Source: Pedobacter xixiisoli
GTDB taxonomy: Bacteria; Bacteroidota; Bacteroidia; Sphingobacteriales; Sphingobacteriaceae
Length of the DNA: 64,000 nt
Assembly: GCF_900215335.1 (NCBI RefSeq)
Contig: NZ_OCMT01000002.1
Coordinates: 248,001 to 312,000 of the forward strand
Direction: 5' to 3'
Below, one piece after another: positions 53,721 to 61,925 of the stretch. The notes under the pieces are model-generated. The model was given only the letters and a program-made list of their open reading frames with translations, searched no databases and was not told where the DNA came from. The position numbers and the translations under genes are program-made. The stretch's first letter is position 1. The number at the start of each line of letters is the position of its first letter.

Positions 53721-53972
53721 CTACCTCACCTCCCTAAAACGTTCCAACATTTTCAAAATATCAGAATAAAGAAAAAATGTTTTCCCTTTAATCACATACC
53801 TTTCCAAATACCCCTCTTTAATATAAGTACTAAGCGTACGGGGGCTAATCTTCAATAATTGCAGCACATCGTACTTGTCTAAAATATTGTTTACCAATTG
53901 AATTGCAGGTTCAAAATTTCGAGTCATTTGGTTTAAGCGTCTAGCATCGCTATGAATCTTTTTAGTTTGCAT
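53721..53972 (-). CDS. Small helix-turn-helix protein (excisionase/HTH_17 type)
   Basis: The 83-residue product has a MerR-like HTH: YDVLQLLKISPRTLSTYIKEGYLERYVIKGKTFFLYSDILKMLER fits the excisionase-type DNA-binding domain found on Bacteroidota mobile elements. It lies just upstream of the defence operon, on the same strand. It could regulate the cassette, or be the remnant of the element that brought it. No integrase or transfer gene is adjacent. Confidence 0.8.
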   Translation of the reverse strand: MQTKKIHSDARRLNQMTRNFEPAIQLVNNILDKYDVLQLLKISPRTLSTYIKEGYLERYVIKGKTFFLYSDILKMLERFREVR

Positions 53973-54113
53973 AACACATAGATTTAGATGAAAAACAGAA
54001 GATTTGAGAGATACAATTTACTAAGCTTCAACAGTTAAGTGCAAATAATTCCGTAAAATTCGTAGCACAGAAAGTGGTAAAAAAAACTTTTTAAGCTGAC
54101 TTTCTCCCATACC

Positions 54114-54152
54114 GCTTCGAGACAGCTTCGAAACAGCTTCGGAAAATTCCGA
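54114..54152. repeat. Three 11-bp tandem units with GCTTCG core
   Basis: The units are GCTTCGAGACA, GCTTCGAAACA and GCTTCGGAAAA at exactly 11-bp spacing, followed by TTCCGAAT. The reason for the spacing is unknown; it equals about one helical turn. Confidence 0.85.
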
Positions 54153-54306
54153 ATAAGGCTCAATAGGGTATCGCTTGGAATTTTAAGCTAAACAAATACC
54201 TTTAAACTATCTAAAACACAATTTTTAGCTGCTATTGATGAAGTAAAATTTGATTTTTTTTAAGAACTGTTTTCCGAAGCGTAAGCTACAAGCATCGCAG
54301 CAACGA

Positions 54307-54405
54307 TGCAAAATAGTGACGTTTCGTTGCAAAAGCTGGCAAAATCAATGCAATGTAGTGCAAAAACAGTAAATGCTAAGCAAAATACAGGCAAAACCAA
54401 GCAAA
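54307..54405. repeat. GCAAAA array phased at about 10.5 bp
   Basis: GCAAAA occurs at 54307, 54328, 54338, 54359, 54379, 54390 and 54400, with a GCAAT at 54349. The steps are 21, 10, 11, 10, 20, 11 and 10 bases, so all sites lie close to one face of the helix. Short A-tracts in this phase are expected to bend DNA. No coding frame explains the pattern because the steps are not multiples of 3. Confidence 0.85.
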
Positions 54406-54500
54406 AAACGTACACAAACCACTGAACCTTAGAAACTTAAAAAACACCTTTCTACCTTTAGGTCAATTAACCAATTCTTTAACCCTTAACAAAAAACAAG

Positions 54501-55142
54501 ATGGGAAAAATAGAACAAGGAATTTTAGGAGCATTTTCGGGTACGGTAGGTACTGTTGTAGGCTCTAGCTGGCGTGGCATACATTACATGAGAGGAAAAA
54601 GCACTTCTCGTAGGCAAACCAGTACTTTTAAACAAGACGAGCAACGAGCTCGCTTTCAGTTAATGGTGCGTTTTGTAAGGCAATTAAGCCCGATCATTGA
54701 AATTGGTTTTAAGCGTTTGGCAAACCAAATGACAGCTTCTAACGCTGCGCTGTCTTACAACCTTAAGAATGGCATTAGTGGGACATATCCTAATTTTAGC
54801 ATTGCCTACAATATGGTACTGCTTAGTCGTGGCGACTTGCCAACCGCTGTTACACCATCGGCAGCTGCCGCCGGTACCCAAATGACCTTTAACTGGACAG
54901 ATAACAGTGGCAATGGTAAGGCGCTAGGTACAGATTTGTGTGTGATAGCTATTTACTGTCCGCAATTAAACATGACCATTTGCAACAGTTTAAATGATGG
55001 GGTTACCCGTGCCGACCAAACTTTATCTATTAATGTACCAGCTTTTGCTGGCCAGGAAGTAGAAACGTACATTTCCTTTTTTAGTGCCAATGGCAAAGAG
55101 GTGTCGGACAGTTTTTACACAGGTACTGTTTTGGTTGCGTAA
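54501..55142 (+). CDS. DUF6266 family protein
   Basis: The 213-residue product has MGKIEQGILGAFSGTVGTVVGSSWRGIHYMRGKS at the N-terminus (the repeated G-x-x-G-x-V-G is characteristic), a basic segment, and a C-terminal half that resembles a fibronectin- or Ig-like beta-fold (TFNWTDNSGNGKALGTDLCVIAIYC). DUF6266 proteins are found mainly in Sphingobacteriaceae and have no known role. There is no signal peptide. The gene stands alone, with phased repeats upstream. Confidence 0.85.
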   Translation: MGKIEQGILGAFSGTVGTVVGSSWRGIHYMRGKSTSRRQTSTFKQDEQRARFQLMVRFVRQLSPIIEIGFKRLANQMTASNAALSYNLKNGISGTYPNFSIAYNMVLLSRGDLPTAVTPSAAAAGTQMTFNWTDNSGNGKALGTDLCVIAIYCPQLNMTICNSLNDGVTRADQTLSINVPAFAGQEVETYISFFSANGKEVSDSFYTGTVLVA

Positions 55143-55321
55143 TTTAATAGTACCACAAAAAGTGATGGTTTGCATGCCAATAAGCAATAGCTTGGGGATG
55201 AGACTGTCACTTTTTATTGGTCAATAATGAGGGAATAGATATCAGTGATTAGGTATTAGTAACGAGTAGCGGAAAATCTTAAATCTACCATCATGTGGAT
55301 ACTAGCTTTTTTACCTTGCTC

Positions 55322-56128
55322 CTAATCCCTAAACAGTCTCCACATACGTTTAAAAAAAGAAGGCTTTTTAGATTGCTCGGTAACCGCTACAGATGGAACG
55401 GCAACCATGGCCCCAGTAATCAAATATTGTCGCACGGGTTTTGGTGCAGTTACCACCACTTTACCCAGCATAATATGTTCGGAAGCTAAGCTTACCGTTA
55501 AAATTTCAGGCTTTTGTACTAGTTTAACCTTAACCTGGGCACTAGCATGGCCTAAGTAAGAAACAACTAAAGTAAGCTCCTGCTGCGCCGAACCTTTCAC
55601 ATTCAACTTGAATAAGCCATTTGGATCGGCAATGGCAGACTGATTCAATTCCTGCACCTTAATATCGGCACCTGCTAAAGGCAAACCATCATCCAATGAT
55701 TTTACGATACCTTTAATTAGAAATGTACCTTCCGCAGCTGTTGCCTTAATTTGGGCAACAGTTTTTTGCGTACACTTAGCTACTTGATGAGCGGTTTGGG
55801 GCTTGGCCACTAATTGTTGGGCATTGGTTTTGGTGCTAAGTAACAAAGCCATTACCGAAGCCATTGCCAAGTTAAGGCTAAACCTAGTTTGGTGAGGATA
55901 TGGCGCTGGCGGATTATTAAGCTGATGTAGTTGGAAGGTATCTATGCGTCCACATACATTTTGCGTATGGGTTTTAAAGTAAGATTGGAGTTGCGCAGTG
56001 GTCATCTGAGTGAAATCAATTACTTCGGTACTGCAATGGCTGCAGAATTTACCATCGGCAGTTGGGCTCATTTGCTCCCAACGCTGGGCACAAGGCTTTG
56101 GAATATCAAGCGTAAATTTGTTGTTCAT
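55322..56128 (-). CDS. Membrane protein with N-terminal four-Cys domain and carboxypeptidase-regulatory-like domain
   Basis: The 268-residue product has an N-terminal domain with Cys13, Cys29, Cys32 and Cys59 (FCSHC; VCGRI), resembling a conserved Bacteroidota domain also placed before TonB proteins. A transmembrane segment follows (about residues 85-103, LNLAMASVMALLLST), then a carboxypeptidase regulatory-like beta domain near 140-210 (IKGIVKSLDDGLPLAGADIKV). The C-terminus is basic (KRMWRLFRD). The Cys residues may bind metal; the function is unknown. Confidence 0.8.
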   Translation of the reverse strand: MNNKFTLDIPKPCAQRWEQMSPTADGKFCSHCSTEVIDFTQMTTAQLQSYFKTHTQNVCGRIDTFQLHQLNNPPAPYPHQTRFSLNLAMASVMALLLSTKTNAQQLVAKPQTAHQVAKCTQKTVAQIKATAAEGTFLIKGIVKSLDDGLPLAGADIKVQELNQSAIADPNGLFKLNVKGSAQQELTLVVSYLGHASAQVKVKLVQKPEILTVSLASEHIMLGKVVVTAPKPVRQYLITGAMVAVPSVAVTEQSKKPSFFKRMWRLFRD

Positions 56129-56344
56129 CTCGTTTCTTTATATGGAGATGCATTTGTTTGGGGCTTTCCATAAATGAGGACTTAGTTATTATTAATCAGG
56201 AGTCTTTTGGGGAATTTGGCTTCGCCGAGCGATGGGTTCCGACGGCATAATCCATACTTCAATTAAGAGTAACACATTTTTTGGCAATCCTATAAATCCT
56301 CTAAAAACAAGGTCATTTCACACTTCGAATTAACTAGCTATTTG

Positions 56345-56377
56345 TTCGGTTCATGTTTGGTTCATGTTCGCTTCATG
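56345..56377. repeat. Three 11-bp tandem units with TTCATG core
   Basis: TTCATG occurs at 56350, 56361 and 56372 in units TTCGGTTCATG, TTTGGTTCATG and TTCGCTTCATG, exactly 11 bp apart. The unit length matches the GCTTCG repeat at 54114-54152, 2.2 kb away. Confidence 0.85.
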
Positions 56378-56698
56378 TTTGCATCCGTTTTGGCGAAAAA
56401 GGAACATTACCAAAGAACGTGCGAAGGAGACCCAAGGAAAGCCCTTTTGGGTTGTTTTAAATGCTGTTTATCGTTGTAAAACAAAGATTTTAGCAGAAAG
56501 GGAAAAGAGGGTCGTTTGTTTAGCACTTTTTTGTTTAGCATTTAGATGGAGGTTGATATGAAGCAAATAATCGGGGTACACTCTCCCACTCGTGACATCG
56601 CATGATGCAGGAATATCGGTAGCTTTCTTGTTATGGGTTATGGGTTTGAGTTACGTGTTTTGAGTTACGTGTTACGGGAACGTATCGGTGATAACTGG

Positions 56699-56749
56699 AA
56701 AGATTGCTTCATGCCTTCCCTACAAGGCAACGCTTCATTCGCAATGACG
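56699..56749. repeat. Family-A' repeat, copy 1
   Basis: AAAGATTGCTTC ... CCTTCCCTACAAGGCAACGC ... GCAATGACG, a half-palindrome related to family A. It is preceded by a stretch of TGGGTTTGAGTTACG motifs that precedes the other A' copies as well. Confidence 0.75.
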
Positions 56750-57010
56750 GACAGAGGCCAATACCAAGAGAAAGAAGCCATTCATTAGCTTTTGCCTACG
56801 CATAAAGTCTACGTTCTACTTTAATTGGCATTCTATTTTTTCGGTAACTACTAATTCCCCAAAGCAGCATCGTTGTAGAAAAAATAGGCAGCCTAGATTT
56901 ATGCCCGATATTTTAATTGCTTTTATTAGGTAGGCATGCTTTCGCTAAAGCTTCAGGTTTGTTTCTTTTCATCAATGGAAACTGCGAAGCACTCTTGAAT
57001 ACAATTGAAA

Positions 57011-57116
57011 ACATTATACTTTAATGAAAAAAGAAAATGCCCCCACGTTATAGAGTGGGTAAATAAATAATTTAGATAACAGGATGCTAGATATCTCCTA
57101 ACGTCGATATGACGGA
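57011..57116. repeat. Composite repeat D-C, copy 1
   Basis: Part D (57011-57065) contains a CCCCAC/GTGGG hairpin in a segment ACTTTAATGAAAAAAGAAAATG..., and part C (57088-57116) is TAGATATCTCCTAACG-type sequence. The same pair of parts in the same order recurs at 58143-58240. Confidence 0.8.
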
Positions 57117-57167
57117 TTAGGAGCGGAACATCACATGATGCAAAAACATCAACAAGCTTAGTACAGA

Positions 57168-57800
57168 CTATTTCTTTTTCAGCAAGCCCTCTACTTCTTT
57201 AACGATATAACCATTCTTGAAATAAGCATAAATATCTTCTCCCGGACAAGTAGTTTGCGTGCTGTGGTCGCGATGGGTAGAAATCTTTTGTGGAGAGATC
57301 CCATATTTGATACATTGGTCTGCCAGCAGTTTAGTCAGTACCTTTAGTAAATTATTATCCAGTTTTTGTTGGTTATAGTTTCCTAAGAAGCAAATCAGCA
57401 GGTGCCCGGTGGGATCATATTCGGTATTGGTTTCGCCAACAGTTAAGGGGTTGCGACCTTCTAAAACAGTACCATCTGGAGCTATCAATAAGTGGTAAGG
57501 TACATCGGCCCACTTGCGGTCGGGTCCCATTCCCCAAGTTTGTATGTTCTTCAATCGCTGACGGGCATCATCATTAATCGTTAACAATTTGCCTCCTTCA
57601 TGATGCACCGTAATTTGAACAGGTACTTGTTGCTTGTATGGTTTACCTTCTACGCCCTTCCATTCGCTTTTAGGCAAAATCTTAACGGTATCGCGTTGCT
57701 GCTGCACCTTCGATTGAGCAATGGTTTGTTCAGGGCTAAGCAAAAAAAAGATGCAGGTGAGGATGGTAAATGCTGTAGAAATTTGGGTGGATTGGTTCAT
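57168..57800 (-). CDS. N-acetylmuramoyl-L-alanine amidase, PGRP/amidase-2 fold
   Basis: The 210 residues have a hydrophobic signal (residues about 8-28, ending in TIAQS) and an amidase-2 domain. Zinc ligands are the first His of ITVHHEGG, His of STHRDHS and Cys of TCPGEDIYAYF. A further typical segment is DVPYHLLIAPDGTVLEGRN. It cleaves the bond between the lactyl group of muramic acid and L-alanine in peptidoglycan. The signal suggests export to the periplasm or the medium. Confidence 0.92.
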   Translation of the reverse strand: MNQSTQISTAFTILTCIFFLLSPEQTIAQSKVQQQRDTVKILPKSEWKGVEGKPYKQQVPVQITVHHEGGKLLTINDDARQRLKNIQTWGMGPDRKWADVPYHLLIAPDGTVLEGRNPLTVGETNTEYDPTGHLLICFLGNYNQQKLDNNLLKVLTKLLADQCIKYGISPQKISTHRDHSTQTTCPGEDIYAYFKNGYIVKEVEGLLKKK

Positions 57801-57909
57801 GAAACTGGAAACTAGTTGTTGTGATCTACTTATTTTCGAGGTTTTGCGATTATTGATGTTCTAAGTTAACAATTAATGTGATTAAAGGTTGCGATAGATA
57901 ACAGCTCGT

Positions 57910-57938
57910 TAGATATCTCCCAACGTCGATATGACGGA
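57910..57938. repeat. Part-C repeat, single copy
   Basis: TAGATATCTCCCAACG followed by TCGATATGACGG. The sequence matches part C of the two D-C composites, with one change. Confidence 0.8.
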
Positions 57939-58078
57939 AAGTTAAAATTCCTTCTCCAGTTCTCCCAAATAATTGGGATATACTTCCAAAGGGGACATCG
58001 TATGACGTAGAAATACCGTTAAGCTTTTTGTTATGGGTTTTGAGTTACGGGTTACAGGAATGTAACGTTCATAACTGG

Positions 58079-58129
58079 AAAGATTGCTTCGTTCCTTCCC
58101 TACAAGCCAACGCTTCATTCGCAATGACG
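58079..58129. repeat. Family-A' repeat, copy 2
   Basis: Nearly identical to copy 1 (CTTCCCTACAAGCCAACGCTT core, ending in GCAATGACG), with a similar GGGTTTTGAGTTACG sequence before it. Confidence 0.8.
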
Positions 58130-58142
58130 ATGTAAGAACTGA

Positions 58143-58240
58143 AAACATCATACTTTAATGAAAAAAGAAAATGCCCCACGGCATAGAGTGGATAAATATA
58201 AAAACAGCTCGCTAGATATCTCCTAACGTCGAGATGACGG
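58143..58240. repeat. Composite repeat D-C, copy 2
   Basis: Matches copy 1 over D (CCCCAC/GTGG hairpin) and C (TAGATATCTCCTAACG). The D and C parts are joined by a shorter spacer than in copy 1. Confidence 0.8.
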
Positions 58241-58360
58241 GTTGTGAATGGTATATCAAACTATGAAGTTACTGAATCAAGTTCAGGATGACGATGTAAG
58301 AACGGTAGTGCAATGACGGTATAGTATCGCTAGTGTAGGGAAATTAGTGCAATGACAGAT

Positions 58361-58396
58361 AAAAACAATGGCCGCTTCAATAAGCGGCCATTGTTT
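58361..58396 (-). terminator. Terminator of the small membrane-protein gene
   Basis: AAAACAATGGCCGCTT and its perfect complement surround a 4-base CAAT loop at the very end of the 60-residue gene, with a T-run on the minus strand. Confidence 0.9.
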
Positions 58397-58578
58397 TATA
58401 ACTGAGGAGTATTTCCCATTTTAAGATCTGCAGTAATCGCTTTGGCCTTATCTACCCATTCTGGGGCTTTCTCTTTGATTTCATCCAATCTCGTTCTACC
58501 AAATACATCTTTCTCCGTTAAATATTTAACTACGCCGTATACTGCGGCGCCAATTAATGCTGTTTTTATGAATCCCAT
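58396..58578 (-). CDS. Small protein with one hydrophobic helix, unknown function
   Basis: The 60-residue product starts with a hydrophobic segment (MGFIKTALIGAAVYGVVKYL) and has a charged C-terminal helix. It looks like small membrane proteins of YtxH type, but I do not recognise it. The strong terminator directly after the stop supports a real gene. Confidence 0.7.
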   Translation of the reverse strand: MGFIKTALIGAAVYGVVKYLTEKDVFGRTRLDEIKEKAPEWVDKAKAITADLKMGNTPQL

Positions 58579-58789
58579 ATATCAATCTTTATTTATGTAT
58601 ATATTTAACACCTAGTGACGCATTAAGTTTTACCTTAATTACGGTATTTTAAACTTCAGTAAATATTTAAAACAAAGGTTGATTAAAGAGAAAATAAGAC
58701 GAATAAGTTATGCCATTGGCATCCTGAGGTAGTTAATTCATAGGTAATCAATATTTCGTCGAGCTATTTTACAACTTTTAGAAATAAGT

Positions 58790-58797
58790 TATATTTG
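58790..58797 (+). promoter_or_regulatory. Promoter -7 element (TATATTTG) for the 58847 gene
   Basis: Exact TAnnTTTG, 49 bp before the ATG. No -33 TTG was seen at the expected position. Confidence 0.5.
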
Positions 58798-58846
58798 TAC
58801 CCAACAAACATTTGAGCGCTTTATCTTAATTTTCGCAATATCCACA

Positions 58847-59095
58847 ATGGCCAATACCCCTTTAGCAGAGCTAAGCACAGAAAATTTAACTAAAAGAAGA
58901 GATTTATTAAAAGGAGTATTGATTGCATTCAGTATTTTTTGGGTACTATTGATAGGCTTAGCCATTTACTTTTATATCGCTAAAGCTAAAGCCACCCTAT
59001 TTATCCCGTTAATGGTATTTCCCATCACCTTGCTTCCACTGTTTTTACAGCTAAAACCTTTACAAACAGAATTGAAAAACCGCAAACAACCATAA
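58847..59095 (+). CDS. Small membrane protein of unknown function
   Basis: The 82-residue product has two predicted transmembrane helices (VLIAFSIFWVLLIGLAIYFY and FIPLMVFPITLLPLFLQL) and charged ends. No family is recognised. It lies 24 bp before the DUF3667 gene and is likely co-transcribed with it. Confidence 0.7.
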   Translation: MANTPLAELSTENLTKRRDLLKGVLIAFSIFWVLLIGLAIYFYIAKAKATLFIPLMVFPITLLPLFLQLKPLQTELKNRKQP

Positions 59096-59119
59096 AAACC
59101 AAACGACTTATAAAACAAC

Positions 59120-59920
59120 ATGGAGAATACTTGCCTTCACTGCGATTACACTATTGATGAAAATTTCTGTCGTAATTGTGGCCAGAAAAGATTTAAACGC
59201 ATAGATAGAAAATACGTTATCGACGAAATTCAATATGTGCTTATTCACACGAATAAAGGTTTTCTTTATACGGTAAAAAATTTAGCTAAAAGCCCCGGAG
59301 GTACAGCTAGGAGATTTATAGAAGGAGATAGAGTAAATCATTATAAACCTATTTTATTAACCTTCTTGTTGAGTGGTATTTCTGCCGTTATCTCTTTTAA
59401 GATTATCGGCTTAGCCACAATAATGAAAGAGTTTTATACATCGCAACACATGAACTCTCCTTTCATGAACGACTACATGGCGATTTCTACTGGCTACAAT
59501 GCGTTCATCATGCTAGGCTTGGTTCCTCTTTTTGCATTGACCACTTGGATAGCATTTCACAAATGGAAAGCTAATTACTACGAACATGTTGTGATGAATG
59601 CTTATATACTTTCTACCTATACCTTAGTGAGCATCGTGTTTGTTTATCCGATATTGTTTCTTTTGAGGCATAATATGAGCTATTTTACTACGGCAACTTC
59701 TCTTTCAACTTTAATTGTACCGTTTATCTTAGTATGGTTTTTTAAAGGCTATTACCCAGAAAAACCGATGAAGCAGATTGTAGGGAGAGTATTGGCAACA
59801 TTAGGCTTAACATTGGTAGCAATGGGTATTTTAATGGTCATTTTAATGATTGTGGTTGCTGTGTATGTATTTGCTCAAGGACCAGAGGGTGCGAAGTACT
59901 TCTTGCCGGCACAAGCATAA
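59120..59920 (+). CDS. DUF3667-family membrane protein with zinc-ribbon start
   Basis: The 266-residue product begins with a four-Cys zinc ribbon (Cys5, Cys8, Cys17, Cys20) and then the family segment LAKSPGGTARRFIEGDRVNHYKP. Five hydrophobic helices follow from about residue 75. DUF3667 proteins occur widely in Bacteroidota and have no assigned function. The gene follows a small membrane protein gene by 24 bp. Confidence 0.85.
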   Translation: MENTCLHCDYTIDENFCRNCGQKRFKRIDRKYVIDEIQYVLIHTNKGFLYTVKNLAKSPGGTARRFIEGDRVNHYKPILLTFLLSGISAVISFKIIGLATIMKEFYTSQHMNSPFMNDYMAISTGYNAFIMLGLVPLFALTTWIAFHKWKANYYEHVVMNAYILSTYTLVSIVFVYPILFLLRHNMSYFTTATSLSTLIVPFILVWFFKGYYPEKPMKQIVGRVLATLGLTLVAMGILMVILMIVVAVYVFAQGPEGAKYFLPAQA

Positions 59921-59978
59921 TTGCATTTTTATGGGTTGTGGGTTACGAGTTATGGGCAAGGTGCCTTTACCTAATTGT

Positions 59979-60029
59979 AAAGATTGCTTCAGACCTTCCC
60001 TACAAGCCAACGCTTCATTTGCAATGACG
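59979..60029. repeat. Family-A' repeat, copy 3
   Basis: TAAAGATTGCTTC ... CTTCCCTACAAGCCAACGCTT ... GCAATGACG, 98 percent or so alike to copy 2 by eye, again with a GGGTTACGAGTTATGGG motif before it. The identity is an impression, not a computed value. Confidence 0.75.
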
Positions 60030-60097
60030 ATGTAGGAATGGTAGTACAATGACGGTATGACCGACTAACTTCAACCACCACCATTCCCAAGTACACT

Positions 60098-60192
60098 TCT
60101 CGCCCTTTTAGCGGAGAACCGTAATGAAACGAAGTTCATTGATACCCTTAGAAAGAAAACAAACTTACATCAATAAATGCCGAAGGCAGAGA
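60098..60192. repeat. Family-E repeat, copy 1
   Basis: A segment with GGAGAACCGTAATGAAACG, AAGTTCATTGAT and AATGCCGAAGGCAGAGAGGG. It matches a sequence at 61661-61756. The ends CTCGCCC and GAGAGGG suggest terminal inverted repeats. Confidence 0.7.
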
Positions 60193-60202
60193 GGGAATAC
60201 CC

Positions 60203-61231
60203 TTAACCTTTCAATACCTCTGCAACCAGCTCGTAAGATCTTAACCTAGCCTGATGATCATAAATATGAGATGTCACCATTAGCTCGTCTACTTTGGTAT
60301 GGTTTACAAACGACTGCAATTGCGCTTTTAACTTCTCTGGACCAGCAATAAAAGTAAAATCTAACATCTGCTCTACCGCAGCTTCTTCTATATCAGACCA
60401 TACACCATCCATACTATCTACAGGTGGCTGCAATAACCTGCGTTGGTTAGTTACAATGCCCATAAACAACATCTTTAGTGAAGTAGACAATCTTTCCGCC
60501 TCTGCATCAGTATCAGCAGCAACTACGTTTACACAAGAAAGCACATAAGGTTCCTTTAGCGCCTCAGATGGACGGAAGTTTTTCCTATAAATCTCAATAG
60601 CCTCAAAGAAATAGGTAGGTGCAAAATGACTGGCAAAGGCATAAGGTAATCCATAAGATGCCGCCAAATGCGCACTTTCGGTACTAGAACCTAAAATCCA
60701 GATGGGCACATTGGTTCCTTCACCAGGAATTGCTCTTACTTTGCTATCGTAATTATCATCGCCCAAGTATTGTTGTAGTTTACGTACATCTTGCGGAAAA
60801 TGCTGTGGCGAATGGAAACGCTCTCCCCTAATTTCGTAAGCGGTTAGCTGATCTGTTCCTGGTGCTCTGCCCAAACCTAAATCAATTCGATTAGGATATA
60901 AAGTGGCTAAAGTACCAAACTGCTCTGCAATGATTAGTGGTGTATGGTTTGGCAGCATAATTCCTCCAGAGCCTACCCTTATGGATTTGGTATGCCCAGC
61001 AATGTGACCAATTAATATCGAAGTAGCTGAACTCGCTACGCTAATCATATTATGGTGCTCAGCTAGCCAGTATCGGTTAAAACCTAATTTTTCTGCATGT
61101 TGCGCAAGTGAAACGCTATTTTTAAACGTGTCTGCAATATCATAACCTTCTATAACGCCTGCCAAATCTAGTACAGAATATGGCAAGACCTGTACCGATT
61201 TATCGGTAGCTGATAATTTCTTTTCGTTCAT
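60203..61231 (-). CDS. LLM-class flavin-dependent oxidoreductase
   Basis: The 342 residues resemble the bacterial luciferase-like group that uses FMNH2 or F420: [54 protein letters not shown], and [21 protein letters not shown]. No substrate can be inferred. The gene is the second of an ArsR-type regulator pair (9-bp gap), so it is probably repressed by that regulator. Confidence 0.92.
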   Translation of the reverse strand: MNEKKLSATDKSVQVLPYSVLDLAGVIEGYDIADTFKNSVSLAQHAEKLGFNRYWLAEHHNMISVASSATSILIGHIAGHTKSIRVGSGGIMLPNHTPLIIAEQFGTLATLYPNRIDLGLGRAPGTDQLTAYEIRGERFHSPQHFPQDVRKLQQYLGDDNYDSKVRAIPGEGTNVPIWILGSSTESAHLAASYGLPYAFASHFAPTYFFEAIEIYRKNFRPSEALKEPYVLSCVNVVAADTDAEAERLSTSLKMLFMGIVTNQRRLLQPPVDSMDGVWSDIEEAAVEQMLDFTFIAGPEKLKAQLQSFVNHTKVDELMVTSHIYDHQARLRSYELVAEVLKG

Positions 61232-61240
61232 GTTTTGTTT

Positions 61241-61543
61241 CTATAAAGTATCCATCAAGTTGGATAAGGCAGCAATGGTTTCTTCGTTGCGTTTGTAGTA
61301 AGTCCATTGCCCAATGCGGGTAGCAGATACCAAGCCTACCCTATTGAGCACAGCAAGGTACTCGGAAATGGTAGACTGGGTTAATCCAGACTTTTTCTGA
61401 ATATAGCCTACACAAACCCCTACATCTACATCGCCACAGGCAGGCACATAATCTACGAAGTGTTCTTCCGGAGATTTCAGCCAGTTTAAAATCTGCAATC
61501 TGTTCTTATTTCCTAAGGCTTTAAATACCTCCACTTGATTCAT
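61241..61543 (-). CDS. ArsR/SmtB-family transcriptional regulator
   Basis: The 100-residue product starts at 61543 (MNQVEVFKALG) in preference to 61600, where the added residues do not fit the family. The winged helix-turn-helix is clear: LGNKNRLQILNWL and GLTQSTISEYLAVLNRVGLVSATRIGQWTYYK. It contains Cys35 and Cys43 (PACGDVDVGVC), which could sense metals or redox state. It is the first gene of the pair with the oxidoreductase. Confidence 0.88.
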   Translation of the reverse strand: MNQVEVFKALGNKNRLQILNWLKSPEEHFVDYVPACGDVDVGVCVGYIQKKSGLTQSTISEYLAVLNRVGLVSATRIGQWTYYKRNEETIAALSNLMDTL

Positions 61544-61660
61544 GGTACAAATATATATCGGTATTTCCCGATATTCCAATTTAGAATACAGAGATGACAT
61601 TCAGGGGACAGGAATCGGTGTTCAGGTATCAGTTGTTGGTGCGATGCCTTTGTTATATGC

Positions 61661-61756
61661 AATTCTCTCCCTTTTAGGGAGAACCGTAGTGAAACGAAGC
61701 TCATTGATGCTAAAATAAATATAATAAAATCAATAGATGGCAAAGCCAGAGAGGGT
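61661..61756. repeat. Family-E repeat, copy 2
   Basis: Matches copy 1 at both ends (GGAGAACCGTAGTGAAACG and GCAAAGCCAGAGAGGG). The 5' part CTCTCCC pairs with the 3' part, as in a small terminal inverted repeat. Confidence 0.7.
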
Positions 61757-61802
61757 TATTGAACCTAGTCCTCTCCTTGAAAAGTAAAGTGTGTTTTGTA
61801 AG

Positions 61803-61822
61803 ATTCCCGCCTACGCGGGAAT
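61803..61822. repeat. REP-like hairpin
   Basis: ATTCCCGC-ctac-GCGGGAAT followed by GACGG, an 8-bp perfect stem of a common bacterial intergenic type. Confidence 0.75.
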
Positions 61823-61925
61823 GACGGCAGCGTGTATAAAAATTACTTACCTTCTAACCACTAACTCCTGATCCCTGACCACTGATTCCTGATTCCTAAT
61901 TTCTGATCCCTTCAAATAAAAACAC

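Larger units (their letters stand above)
53973..54500. other. Intergenic region with phased short repeats
   Basis: About 530 bases with no conventional gene. They contain GCTTCG three times at 11-bp intervals (54114, 54125, 54136) and a GCAAAA array (54307-54405) spaced at 10-11 or about 20 bp. Both lie on the upstream side of the DUF6266 gene. Confidence 0.8.
56129..57167. other. Large intergenic region with several repeat types
   Basis: About 1 kb without a supported gene. It holds the 11-bp tandem repeat (56345-56377), a family-A' repeat (56699-56749) and a D-C composite repeat (57011-57116). An open frame at 56364-56561 is not credible as a gene. Confidence 0.75.
57801..58395. other. Repeat-rich intergenic region
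   Basis: Holds a lone part-C repeat (57910-57938), an A' copy (58079-58129), the second D-C composite (58143-58240) and the terminator of the small gene at 58396. No gene is supported. Confidence 0.75.

Noticed and set aside
54270..54420. Stop-free reverse-strand frame across the GCAAAA array (would give many Phe and Cys)
   Set aside because: No start codon in a suitable place, and the 10-11 bp steps are not multiples of three, so the array is not a coding repeat.
56364..56561. Open frame of 65 codons after the TTCATG repeat
   Set aside because: It begins inside the repeat, has no recognisable domain and is rich in basic and Cys residues as in non-coding frames.
59850..60035. Frame that overlaps the DUF3667 end and an A' repeat
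   Set aside because: It runs mainly through a known gene in another frame and the repeat, with no family match.
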